Below are positions 47,082-59,405 of a stretch of DNA of 64,000 nt, piece after piece. How positions within the stretch are numbered: the stretch's first letter is position 1; each line of letters starts with the position of its first letter. The stretch lies in NCBI RefSeq assembly GCF_029227915.1, contig NC_079877.1, positions 22,903,851-22,967,850 on the forward strand. The letters run 5' to 3'. A program made the translations under genes and the position numbers. Below the pieces are notes generated by a model that had not been told where the DNA came from, searched no databases, and saw only the letters and a program-made list of their open reading frames with translations. The stretch is from Hydractinia symbiolongicarpus. Lineage: Eukaryota > Cnidaria > Hydrozoa > Anthoathecata > Hydractiniidae.

Positions 47082-48638
47082 TGTGACGTCAACTGTTCCA
47101 TTCGGAGTATGCAGCTATACGGAGTTACGGCTCGCGTATACGGAGTATAACTTCGTATAGTATGGAGTTATATGTGGGACAATATTCGTGTATGGTTTTC
47201 GTCGCGTCGTAATGCTTTTCGTCGTGTCGTATCTTTCTTCGTCGTGTGGTTTTCTTTGCAGCGTAATGGTTTTCGTCGTGGCGTATTACTCATGTTGGTG
47301 TGATCTCATGTTTCGTCGTGTCGTATGTCACTTCGTGTGGTATTTCACTTTGGGGCGAAATAGTTATGCTTTTTTTACACGGAATTACTAATTTCATGAA
47401 GCTTTTACACAATATATTTCACTTTCTTTCTAGTGGCTTTGGTCTTTCTACTGGGTAAAGCTAGCTATTATTTTTGTCATTTTCTTTTAATAAACAATAC
47501 ATTCTTAGCTATAGATTTAGCTAGCTAGCTAGCTATACATTTTAAGCATGTTACACTGTATAATCTATTATCTATTTTGTAGTTTAAATGGATTCTGATG
47601 AAAATATCAAAAATCAAGTAAACTAACTACATAAACATAAATTATTACATAAAACTCTTACACAACACATAATATTTCTTCATAATCACAAATGTTAAAC
47701 TAACTTAAAAATAGAATATAATTTTTAGCACTAAAATAAAGGTTTTTACTGCACTTTTTCCATGTGACTTGGATTTCTTGTAAGTGCTACACGAATTTAG
47801 TAATTTCGTGTTAAAAAAGCATGAAAATTTTCGCTACAAAGTAAAATACGCCACGAAGTGAAATACGCCGCGAAGTGAAATACGCCACGAAGTGAAATGC
47901 GCCGCGACGAACACAAATACGACTCGACGAAACGTTAAACCACCCCACAAAGAAAGATACGACGCGACAAAAACCACATCACGAAGAAAGATACGACACG
48001 ACGAAAAGCATTTACGACGCGACGAAAACCATACACGAATATTGTCCCATATATAACTCCATAGTATAGCGATATATTTCTCTCCGTATAGACGGAAATA
48101 TTTAGTACAAAAAACTGCGAGCGGCGCAGACAGCTTTTAGAGTATAATGCCGACACTGGTTTGGCTAGACATTAGCGCATGCAGCATGAGCGTCAAAGTC
48201 TAAACTAAGTATTCTTATTAAAAATTTACTCTGGGCTATTCCAGTTTAGAAAATCGTGAATAAAACAAGCAACCAGTTTTTGTAAGAAGAAAAAGTCTAG
48301 AATAAGAGACAAACATGCAGAGTACCAATTAGTATTAGTAGAACTTCCACCAAGCTTCGTTTTTAGCTGATAATACAACAGTCCTAATTAATTAACCTCT
48401 TCAACATTACAAAATGTTTACGATGGATAAAAAAGTAGGAAATTGATGTGCTTGTCTTTTTAACTTGTGCTTTTTGGTGATTATTTTTTATTTTTTTCGG
48501 AAATAGTTTTAAACAGTCATGTATTGCAATATTTCACTTTAGGAACATTCGTTGGCAGACTCCGTATAGCTAAACTAAACTCCGTATAGCAGCTATACGG
48601 AGTTTACTCCGTATAGAAACCACACTCCGTACGTCACA
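47082..48638. mobile_element. Fold-back element with tandem-repeat inverted arms
   Basis: The outer ends are TGTGACGT and ACGTCACA. Inner arms at 47163-47396 and 47787-48062 are long inverted copies that begin GGAGTTATATGTGGGACAAT and are made of short degenerate units such as TTTTCGTCGTGTCGTAT and CACTTCGTGGCGTATTT. Extra CTCCGTATAG/CTATACGGAG palindromes occur at both ends, densest at 48560-48620. The right arm has about 430 bases between inner and outer parts that the left arm lacks. No coding sequence; flanking duplications were not found. Confidence 0.7.
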
Positions 48639-48639
48639 T

Positions 48640-49700
48640 TGCCATCCACTACTTGACGGGTTTCACGCTTTATATTCGCTGTAGTCGCACAAAATTGCTC
48701 TGAAAATGAGTAAAGTAACTAAGTGGTGGGATTAAACTAAAAACAAGACGTATGATATACGCAAACAACCTCGCGAATAAAGTTTACAAAAAGCTGTCTA
48801 TCAAATTGGGATTTTTGTTACGAAGTTAGACAGGACATATTTTACTATTCAGATACGCAATAATATTTGTTACACACTTATTTTTCAAAATTGATTTGTG
48901 AGACCTTCCTGAACGGAGAATTCCTCGAACTTTTAATTTTCGATGGGTCCGTCTTGGGTGAACCGACTGACAGGAAGAAGAAAGACCACAAACCCACAAA
49001 CCCCAAAATTTGCGAAATTCATTAATTCAGTTAATTCTGCCTACATTCACTTTTAAAAAGTTTGGTGGAAACACCTTTATTTACTAGTTAGTTAAACAAG
49101 TGTTTTGAACACTTGTCTTATCTTTTTAAAAAAGAAAAAAGAAAAAAAAAGTAAAAATAGTTACCAAGATGAGATTCGAACACACGACAACTCCCGTGTC
49201 GGTGCTCAGAGAGGCAAAAATTTCCATTCTTGTAGGACACATTTGCGTTTTAATACAAGCTCACGAGCTTGTAATAAATGTCTTTTTTGTTATATGTAGT
49301 TTTATTTTTTTGCGCTAGTGCATACTGCATTCTTTCCTTCGCAACGAATAGTTTTTTTTGTATTTTTTTTATTCAAACACTGCGACAAATAATATAGCAT
49401 TATTTCGATTAACATTATGTTCATTTCCCAAATTCTGTTTAAAATTTTGAAAAATAAATTTTATTTTGGTTGATTTTAATATAAAATTTCCCCTTCTATG
49501 AGCGAACTGTAAGCGCCATTTAAATTTCCTGAGGCCACGGCTGATTTTGGAGACTGTTATATCGTGACGTATCTTACGCTGAAGAAGCATAAGCTTGCTC
49601 CTGCTCTGACTCCTCTTTTTCTGGAAGATTCAAGTGACCCTAGTGAAACGTTAGTAACAGGATGTTACATGAATAAGCCTGAATACTCCAAAGCAGAACT
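48640..49700. other. No gene recognised; possible tRNA-like relic
   Basis: On the minus strand, about 49155-49235 has a B-box-like TGTTCGAATCT in a GC-richer context (CACGGGAGTTGTCGTG), possibly a decayed tRNA or SINE head, but no matching A-box or cloverleaf could be assembled. A small palindrome, ACAAGTGTTTTGAACACTTGT, lies at 49096-49116. Confidence 0.35.
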
Positions 49701-49709
49701 TTAAAAAAT

Positions 49710-50500
49710 GACTTATGAATCTAGTGATAGCGAAGAGAAAGACGAATTGAATTTAGGCAGATTTGAAAATTTGCATTTGGTGTACCTGTACATATTGCGT
49801 TATTTGTAATTCCTTTACTTCTGTGGAATGCAAGTGTTGCCAAGAATTTTTCAAACTATTGAATGACAAGTTGAATAATAATAAGTGCATCACGACGCAC
49901 AAGGATTTTGAAATTTTATATTGAACCACACAGTGTTAGAGACAGCCAGCATACGACATCGACGATACCATAAAAATATAACAGTCTCCACATATACTAA
50001 CATGTAAGTCTTTCTTCAAAAAATATGTTTCTCGTAAATATTTTCAAAGACCATATTTCTCATAGTCACATCAAAATAAACATCCTTCGTATCTTCTTAT
50101 CTTCTCACTTTTTGCTTTATAATCTTACAGGTCCACCCGCCACACACCATCGCAGATTATTTAATTAAATTAAAAATAATGTCATTCCTTGAATATCAAA
50201 TACAGAGGGAGAAGGGCCCTTGTGCCTCAAATAACAATTTGTTTCAAAGAAGTTTTGATGAATGAATAATTTCAATATATTTTATCCTGGTTTACACTAT
50301 AACATAAACTTTGATTCCGTTGTAGGGAAATGAGGTACACCAGTTACCGACAGTACACGGCCTGGGTACATTATTATGAAAGGCTTGGAAAAGGATGTCG
50401 CGTGGTGATTTCAGCTTGTGTTGTGTGAAAAATAAGGAAAGAATTTCCTGATCCAAATGGAAAGTATACTAGTTTCAAAGAATTTGTTGATATATAAGGG
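49710..50500 (+). pseudogene. Decayed P2X7-like domain gene (two exons visible)
   Basis: The first part (about 49715-49930) has an acidic MTYESSDSEEKDELN leader. After a frame change it reads CTCTYCVICNS, VECKCCQEFFKLL and CITTHKDFEILY, the Cys-rich half of the P2X7-like domain. The second part (about 50330-50494) reads MRYTSYRQYTAWVHYYERLG, a basic segment ending CVV-stop-KIRKEFPDPNGKY, the usual C-terminal half. Stops (TGA in exon 2, TGA and TAG at the end of exon 1) and the frameshift mark it as dead. It is a relative of the exon at 30027 but is not inside the same kind of element. Confidence 0.65.
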
Positions 50501-50994
50501 GACTTAGCATTTTCAAACGAACAATAACAACAACGAAAAAGCGAAATAACGTACAACGGACTAGAGTTATCTTTTTTGGATCGTTAGGGTTGTTCACATT
50601 GTGTAAGCAACTTTAAAAAAGACGAAGAGATCAAAAAATTGAAATGAGCGTAAAATACGTCATAGATCTCCATCGCAGATAAGGTTTTGATTTTAACATG
50701 GCGATTACCGTTGTCAACTTCTATGCTAGAAAAGGGATGTAAATTCAAAGAATTTCAATTTTTTTTATGTACCATCAAAATATGTAGGGTTTGTAAAAGA
50801 TATTTCTGAAGAAAAAAAATTTGGGGTTAATTCCCCAAAAAGAAGGGCAATGTTGTGTACGGTGTGGTTCCGAAAGGATGGTTGCTACATGTATAATGCA
50901 ACCAATCTTTTTTAGCTACAAAAGTTTGACCGTACGTTGTGTGTGGCTTAAGGGCCTGATAACTTGTATAATATCACTGAAATTTACCTTATAA

Positions 50995-51455
<461 letters not shown>

Positions 51456-52059
51456 TATCAATATAATTTCTTAAAATATGTTTAAAATATGGTTACAATC
51501 TCTTATAATATAGCTATAATATGTATAATTTCAACACTTGGCATGTGTGTCATAACCTCATAATTTGCTGTATGGTTATAATATTTGAATAAAATCAAAC
51601 GAGTTTGATTTTAATAATATTGTTGGTGATCTGGTTTCGAATGCCTTTTGCTTGGGTGACAATAGATCTATTATCTCCTAGCGTTGTTGTGGCAACGATG
51701 TTATGAAATTAAATGAAATTGGAACGATGTTATAACAAATTATAAGTATATTGTAGAAAAATTATAACTGTATTATAGAATATATTTGATGATATTATAC
51801 AAGTGTATCCTGGCTTATATACAGCTATAGCTTCGTTTCCATGTTTTTTGATTATTATAAAGACAACTTCATAAGGAGAACGATTGAGATAAAAGCACTC
51901 CTTTGTTTCCAGGGTTTTTTTGCAAATTCACAAACAAATTTACCGTAACTTGAGACTTTTTTTATAACAAACAATGAATTTTTCTTCTGATACCTCTGAG
52001 AGAACAGTAAAAGAAAATTTAACGAAAAGTCAAAAAAATACTTAAATACATGGAGAAAG

Positions 52060-53580
52060 GACCAACTTTTAAATGAAGATGGTGACTTAATAACTAGGAC
52101 GCAGGACAAAGAAAACCGTTTCGTAGTTGTGTACAAAATAACTGAAAAAACAACAACAAATGAACAGATAAAAAGGAGTTCCTTTGTAAGAAAAGATGAT
52201 CCAACTTTACAACACATCCAAAAGGTGAAAGATCGGACTGAAAAATGATTCACAAACGGTGAAATATCAAAGCAATAGAAAGAATATATAGTCAATGAGA
52301 ATCCTTGTCCAGGAAAAAACTACGCTCTTTATAAAACTCACAAGAATGGAACTCCAGTACGATTACTTACTTCCGGTTGTAGCACTCCTATTTAGAATTT
52401 AGCTAGATTTCTTAAAGTTATATGTGCAATGTTTACTGAAAATATACGTCCCACTTATCGGACATAATTTATTCAATTAAAGAAAAAGGCATACCTGATC
52501 ACACTCAATTGGTATCTTTCGATATTGTTAACATGTTCCCTAGCATTAAAAATTAATTATTAATAACGAAAAAACAGAATTGTTATTAATTAATTATAAG
52601 AATTCTGTTTTCGCAAATGAGCACTTATTACAAACGAATGGCACAGCAACAGGTGCACCTAATTCTTGTTCGTATGCAGACATAGCTGTATCTTCCATAG
52701 ACGATAATGTCTTTGAGAAAATGCATTCATCCTATCCTGAAAAATTGGATTGTTGAAGTTATAGAGATGACTACCTATCTTTATGGTGTGGTAGCAAGGA
52801 CAAGTTACAAGAATTCTTTGCTTTTATGAATTCTACTAACCAAGATTTGAAGTTCATAATGAAAATTGGAGGTGATAAACTCTGTTTCCTTGACCTGCAG
52901 ATGTCATTGAAGGATAACAAAATCAGTACAACTGTCTACAGTAAACACACAGACGCTCTTTTATACCTTAACGCAACATCCTGTCACAATAAAAGTTCTA
53001 TTAGGGGTATACCAAAAGGTGTTGCATTACGTCTTCGTCGGAGCTGTAGTAGCAATATTGATTATAACGAAAAATCAAACAAATACCGTGGTTACTTAAC
53101 AGAAGAGATTGTAATGAAAGTATAGTATACTCTCGTTAAGTTAGACCCCGGACGCCCGCTAAGTAGTACATATTCCTCCGTGCCTTGAATGTCCCACTTA
53201 ACGAGAGTATACTGTATCATTGAAAACATTTCAACATATAGGAGCAATATCACGCTCTGATGCTAGAAAAAAGATTAAACGCAATAATTCTGAAACTAAA
53301 GTTATCTTTTCCACAAAGTTCAACCCTAGAGGACCCAATATCAAAACCATTGTTCAGACCCACATGCCCATCATTAATAATCATCCGGAATTGTCGTTGT
53401 TGTTTCCAGAAGGCAGTATATTGGTTGCCTATAAACGAGAGGATAACGTAGGGTTTTAATATTACGTGCTGATCCTTACACTATCAAGTACGATTTATCT
53501 GACAACAATGCAGCAGGTTATGTGAAGTTTAAAAATTAAAAATATGACTCCTGCAAGAATTATGTAATCAAATCCACTTT
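52060..53580 (+). pseudogene. Penelope-like element reverse transcriptase, decayed
   Basis: Reads in order: DGDLITRTQDKENRFVVVYK, a helix-rich linker with WFTNGEI-type motifs whose Trp codons are now stops, NPCPGKNYALYKTHKNGTPV (PLE 'LPKIHK' block), LVSFDIVNMFPSIKN (RT motif A), NGTATGAPNSCSYAD (motif B), and YRDDYLSLW (motif C) near 52760. Then FLDLQMSLKDNKISTTVYSK and SILVAYKREDNVG follow, as in PLEs. Many stops and frame changes; the GIY-YIG endonuclease is not recognisable. A 92-bp MITE splits the frame at 53123-53214. Confidence 0.75.
53123..53214. mobile_element. 92-bp mariner-type MITE inserted in the Penelope-like relic
   Basis: Inverted ends TAGTATACTCTCGTTAAGT and ACTTAACGAGAGTATACTG, flanked by TA on both sides (53121-53122, 53215-53216). 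Deleting it together with one TA rejoins VMK to VSLKTFQHIGAISRSDARKK in one frame, confirming both ends and the 2-bp target duplication. Confidence 0.85.
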
Positions 53581-53599
53581 TATAGTATCAAAAGCAACT

Positions 53600-55690
53600 G
53601 GCAGAAAATTTAAAATTCGTTGAGCAAGCAGTTGCAGCGCAAAGAATGTTGCATTCTGTAAATTATGTGGTAAGCAAGGTGTTGGAACCACCGTTGCTTG
53701 GAAGCCTCGCCACACCCTGTTGGTGGTTCAAGCCAACCACAACAACCCGCGAAGTCCGCGTACCCCATGTGGATACCCATGCATATTTGTTACTCCAGCT
53801 TGGGCTGCAGGCATCGTTTATGGTGAATCGTTTACTTTCTCACGTCTGATCTTCGGTTGACTCACGTTTTAAGAGCCCGTATACACGAGAGGGAAGGGTG
53901 TCAGAGGACCTTAACCTTTCATAGCGAAGCCTATATTCTTGTGTAAACATTATATCGACTGTTTGTGTTATCCATACACGCCAGCTCGATCGTCAGTCCA
54001 GTTTTCGATTTATTGAGATTGTCCTAGGTGATCGTGTTCTCGTCGCTACCACGATCCCTCTGCCTTGTTTGATATTCGCTACTCACAAACTGTATGTTAC
54101 GTCACTTACCCGAGGCGCAGTGGTTCTCTCAACCAATCTTATTGGTTGGTAATTGGTTGGTGAATTGGTAGGTGAACGGCACCTGTAATGGTACAGGTGC
54201 CGTTCACCTACCAATTATAATCACCCATACAGTCACGTGTCCTCTTTAGCAATGAGAAGACACATTTTTTCCCTTTACTTATTAACCTAATTACCAAATC
54301 TGTTAAGCATGGCCAAAAAACAAATTGAGAAGAATTATATAGAGGGAAACTTTTTGTTATAAACAGACCCATTATAATGACAAACAGTTAACGCCAGGAC
54401 TGGTTATTTTGATTCTATCATGAAATAATTTCACTTCCCAAGCAGGAAGCGGTATAAGAACGTCTGATAAAGCCCTTTGTTTCTTGGGTCATCCCTCAAC
54501 CCACACAACATCCTTTCCCTACATACAATTCTCCGAACCTTCACTGCAGAGTAGGGACACCCAATCGGTAAACAGTGACCGGCGAATTCGGCGACAAATT
54601 AGCTGCGAATTATTTTTTGACTTTCACGTGAAACAAAAAACATGTAGCAAGTTTAAAATACTGAATGTAAGCACTCCTTTGGGTATTAACAACAAGACAG
54701 TTACTTTTAATTCTTTTCGGTAATGAGTTTTTCTAAAAATCAACAGTTGTTGAATAGGTCCTGGGGAAAACTCAAGCCACTTAGCAATTTTTTATACTTT
54801 CTAAACTATTAAACATTTACATTTTCAAAAATATATCAAAGTCTAATAGAATTTTGAGGTATTTTACCCCTACTTTCACCTATGCTTTTAAATAATGTTT
54901 TTACCGCGCAGGCGTTTAGGTCCTAATGTAAAACACGTGTTTTATTCTTATAACATAGAAAGTTTGGTTAAAGGTTGCTAAACAGAAAGTCAAGATTATC
55001 AGAAGCCCTTTCAAAATTCACCAGCGCGCACTACAATTATTTGATTTAATGTTAAGTTTTTAGCTAGATAGCCAGCCTAAATAATTATTGATAATCAGGA
55101 AAATGACGCTGTTCCATAAAATAGTATAAACAACTATTTTAGGAAACACAAAAAAAATTTACAAATTGTAAAAATCGATGTCAAAGTCGGATAATGATCT
55201 CCTGTGATTGCTTTTATTATACTACTAAAACTATTTATGGTATTTATTCTCTGGCATGACCTGGCGGAGGTTGGAAGACAAGAGTGATTAATGTTTTGTT
55301 ATTTTTACTTACAATTCGTTATATTGTATTACAACGAATTTCGGAAGTTGGTCCAATAGATTTTAATTTTTGATAAAAAAAAATTTAGCATATTTTCTAC
55401 ATACCCACAGCTATAATTTGAAACATAATTCGGAACAAATAAATCCAAAAACTGGATAACTGGATAAACCACTACGTTGTCGCTTTGGTTCCACAAAATA
55501 ATTCTTAATATATTGTTACGTGGTTTATTTTAACATCGCTATAACATTCTACACACTGCTTAATATCCAAATAACATTATTTAGTCTACTTATTATGTTG
55601 TCAAGGAAACACAAAAGAATAAAAAGCATTATTATATACCTGTCAACTCTTTTTTATATACAATAAATCAAATGTTCCGTACAACCCTGC
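53600..55690. other. No gene recognised; contains hairpins
   Basis: 53640-54060 is GC-richer than its surroundings and may be the 3' continuation of the Penelope-like element or another relic. The minus/plus ORFs here (53646-53849, 54484-54723) carry no known motif. A perfect hairpin is listed separately. The rest is AT-rich with nothing identified. Confidence 0.4.
54163..54216. repeat. Perfect 25-bp hairpin
   Basis: The arms begin AATTGGTAGGTGAACGGCAC (54163-54187) and are exactly complementary to 54192-54216, around a 4-base ATGG loop. A smaller palindrome, CAACCAATCTTATTGGTTG, lies just left at 54130-54148. Perfect arms suggest a recent origin, such as the inner part of a young MITE. Confidence 0.93.
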
Positions 55691-58302
55691 AATAACCAGG
55701 GGCGGATGTAGAATTTTTTTCTGGTTAGGCAAAATTTCACCGATTTTTTGGCAAAGTAATATCAAGGGTTGTGGTGTTGTACGAGGTAAAGCGGGCGTTT
55801 TGTGTTTTTATTATAAAAGTAGCTAAAATATTTCCAAAAGAGAGGTTTTTAGTTATTAAAAATTTCCTAGATTAGAAACGAAAGTGTCTTTATAGCCCAA
55901 TAAATAAAAGTAACCTCCGTAGTTTAACACTGGTATCCTCGCTAAAACATGCGGATGGAAAACTTCGTTTGGTAAATTAGACTCGAAACAGGGTTAGCGT
56001 TGCGACAGTTCCTTTGAATGACATACCACACTGGTATCATCTAAGCATCTTTTTTATTTTTTACGCATTTAATACGAGTACAAGTAATCGCCAAGTTACA
56101 AATTTGGGGAGTTACTTTATTTAAGTTTAATAGCTAATAATACCACAAAAAATTACATTACAAGACAATTTTAGGAATAGATAGTCAACAGCAGTGCAAC
56201 GTAGAAATATTGTTTGGAAAATTACAGCCTGTGTTAACAACCAGCAAATGCAAAAACAAAAGCAGCATGTGTAAGATAGCAACGCATAATAAACGTCTAC
56301 AAAAAGTATATAGTAGTTACCCCTTTATGAAGTAAATATAGTTTAATATTAAGGTTACTGGTGTAGTTTTGCACCAATTTCTATTAAGCATTAATTTTAT
56401 TGTTAAAAATTTTTCACAAAAGTTAAGCAGTTTATTAATCCAGAAAAGAGTTAGAAATCAGAAAAATAACATCAAAACACATAACATGTCTGCATATTAT
56501 TTACCCTCACATGCCTCTGTCAACTATGTTTAAAAAGTAGTTTAATACTTTGAAATCTTTAAGAAAGTTTTAGTAACTAGACAAATTCTGAAGATTCTCA
56601 TACAAAAAGCAACATATATATATATATACAAATTCTACTCATATGCATAAGTTAACATGACATATTTATTGGCTTGCAGTCTGTAGCAGAACGTTCTTTA
56701 ACATGCAATTCTTGTTTCGATCTGTATCATTTTACGTGAAAATCATTTCTATCAGTACAAGTTAATTTGATATCATATCCATCCATTTGATATATAGATA
56801 TATCCATTGTTTACAGTTTTCCAATATTATAAGGATTCATAATGAATCTCCTGTATTCTTTAATTGATGGTGATTTTCATTGTCAGAAGAATATTCATCA
56901 TGGCTGACATCAATATATCTATTCCTAAAACAAAATTATATATGTTGTATTGTTCAACAAAAAAAAAGAAGGAATATTAAAAACAAGCTTGGACTATTCT
57001 TAGATTAGGTATTGTTTCATTCTTTTGTTTTTAGCAATTTTATCACAATTAAAAGCAGCATGGGAAAGTTAAGGATCTCCTCGTGTTCTTAAAAGTTTTT
57101 AAAATGAGCAGTGGGATGTTGTATATAAAATCTACTGTTTAAAAGTTCCAACAAAGTCAAAGTTCTTAGGGACACTCACAATCCAAAAGTAATGGTAAAC
57201 GTAAATTTTACGTTGGGACGAGGTAAAATCCTTTGAAGTTTAAGTATATCTCATACTGTAAACATCGATTTTTAAAGAACAGAAAATATTTTGAACTTGT
57301 TGTCGTCTACCTGCTTAACAGGAGCACATATCCGAGTGCGTATGATTTCAGGGACTGACAACATTCGAATATTACCTATCTGTAAATCCTCAGGGAAAGG
57401 GGATCTACAGACATTTAGCTTACACTTTTGCGTTTATGAAAAAGCTGTCCTTTAGTTATCTTACAATAATTATTCCTTTTCCACACGGACACAAAGATAC
57501 ACAGTTGCATAAACGGCTGCACAAAGCCTGTGACCTTAATACAATAAACAAAAAAACTAACAAAATTCCAACTAATACATGCAGCTTAGCAATACTCTAT
57601 ACCAAACTTAACATACACCTCCAAACATTTTTTGACCGCCAAGACAGTGTTTACATAAATTGCCTCAGTTATCTCGTTTAGCATTGGACTTTAATAAACA
57701 AACAATCCATTTAATCGAGGTCAAGTTAAAACCTTTTGTTTTGATAAGAAAGAAATTTTTTAAATCACACGTTGTGTAAAAACATCTGGTGGTTTACCAC
57801 TTTTAAGAATAGTTCTTGACACAAAAGTGCCTTAAATCCAGCAGAAAAAAAAACAAAAAACTAAATATGAAATATGAAATGGAGCTAAACACAGTTTAGC
57901 TCATGTTAATTGCAGTTCCCAATACTTGATAGTTGCAATGCAGATGAATCATTTAGTTGATACTTTAGAGTAGGGGTATAGTCTGTCCATATTAGGAGGT
58001 TCTAAGTTAGCCAATCAACAATCCAGGGGCCCTCTAAATAGGAGAGAGTTACTCTGATTTAGCTTCTCACCAGTAGTAGCAATAACTTGCTTAACTGAAA
58101 TAATTTTTCAGTTAACATAACAGCTGTACAGCAGGGGGATGCGGCGCTGACAGTCAGAGGTGGGGCACCAAAAGGTAATAACAGGTGTGAAATGCAAAAG
58201 AAGCTAGAGTTCATAAAGAGTAGGTTCTTGTGAGGTATGATAGAGGAAATGGAATCACAGGAGAGGAGCTCCGAATGTGATTGAGAGATTAGTTAAGCCA
58301 GA

Positions 58303-58420
58303 AAACGCTCCGGATGTAGTGGAGAAGAGCGAACACTACTAGTAGAAGAGCTCCGAATGTAGTGGAGAAGAGCGAACACTACTAGGAGAAGAGCTCTGGA
58401 TGTAGTGGAGAAAAGCGAAT
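58303..58420 (+). repeat. 43-bp minisatellite, nearly three units
   Basis: Units start GCTCCGGATGTAGTGGAGAA and end in GAACACTACTAGTAGAAGA. A partial, more diverged unit (GAGCTCCGAATGTGATTGAG) lies at about 58267. Confidence 0.85.
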
Positions 58421-58794
58421 TTATTGGGAACACGCACGTGAGCTTGAGACAATATCTTCTCTTCAGCCTAGCATCCTCACCCAATTCCGCCAAATTATCT
58501 TCAGTTTATTCTTACAAAATTGAAATAAATTTTCTACTCTAAGTTTGTGTTTTTATTGGAAACTACAGCAATTAAGTATTACTTACTTTAAAGCAATGTA
58601 TTTATTGTCTTTTGCAGAGGCAGGATGAAGGTTTGGTTCAAGACAACAACATGGCACACGTGGCAACAATACTTCCCTCCAGCATTTCCAAGCCTTTTAA
58701 TATCTTAAAGGGTTTCCAAATTCAAAACTTCTTCATTTAACTTAGCTAGCATACAATTGCTTTCATTTATTCTAGCCACTTGAGGTGCTTCCCG

Positions 58795-59161
58795 CAATAC
58801 ACCTTTACGATAATTCAATTGTACATGCGTTCCTACGGCTCTCCATCGTTTTACAATATCGGAAAAAAGGAGGTAAAAATCGTGTTTTTATAAGAGTTTG
58901 TTAGAGACGAAAGCGTGTTTTCTCCAGTTTTTTAACTTCCGTCGTATCAATTTCTTTCAAATTTTTAGGAAACTTTAATAATAATAAGATACAACTTATG
59001 TGTACTTTTCATTAAAAACAAAAGGCGGCAAGAAAAGTTATCACGAAAAAACGTGTTTTCTCCTTAATAAACTCTTATAAAAGTGTGATGTTTACCTCCT
59101 CTGATCGCAAAGTAAACTGCGATGGAGTGTTAGTTTTCCCGAATTATCGTAAAGGTGTATT
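58795..59161. repeat. Imperfect long inverted repeat (~370 bp) inside the TIR element
   Basis: CAATACACCTTTACGATAAT at about 58795 is the complement of ATTATCGTAAAGGTGTATTG at about 59142. Further inward, GGAGGTAAA, TTTTATAAGAGTTT and GTGTTTTCTCC also pair with their complements near 59045-59100. It looks like a separate palindromic element nested in the larger one. Confidence 0.75.
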
Positions 59162-59217
59162 GGACCTGACCCAGCTAAACCATGTTGAAAAAGAAGCATC
59201 TACTTGTCGTCCATGTA

Positions 59218-59405
59218 ACCATACCCGTGGTCGTTTTAGGCGTTTAAACTTAAAAACCCATGGACGTTTTAGGCGTTTTTTCTTCCCATTTCAAAATTTC
59301 ATTCATTGGAACTTGAAAACCCGAGGACGTTTTAGGCGTTTTTTCTTTCATCTGTGATTTTCATTCATTCGGAACTTTAAAACCCGCGGACGTTTTAGGC
59401 GAATC
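59218..59405 (+). repeat. Tandem repeat, ~65-70-bp units
   Basis: Four copies of GGACGTTTTAGGCGTTTTTT-like sequence, with intervening CATTCATT and AACTTGAAAACCC segments of variable length. The plus-strand ORF with repeated RGRFRR peptides is a by-product. Confidence 0.8.

Noticed and set aside
49155-49235. A tRNA gene on the minus strand
   Set aside because: A B-box-like GTTCGAATC is present, but no acceptor stem, A-box or cloverleaf could be built.
59085-59357. Basic RGRFRR-repeat ORF
   Set aside because: Produced by the GGACGTTTTAGGCG tandem repeat and overlapping an inverted repeat; not a gene.
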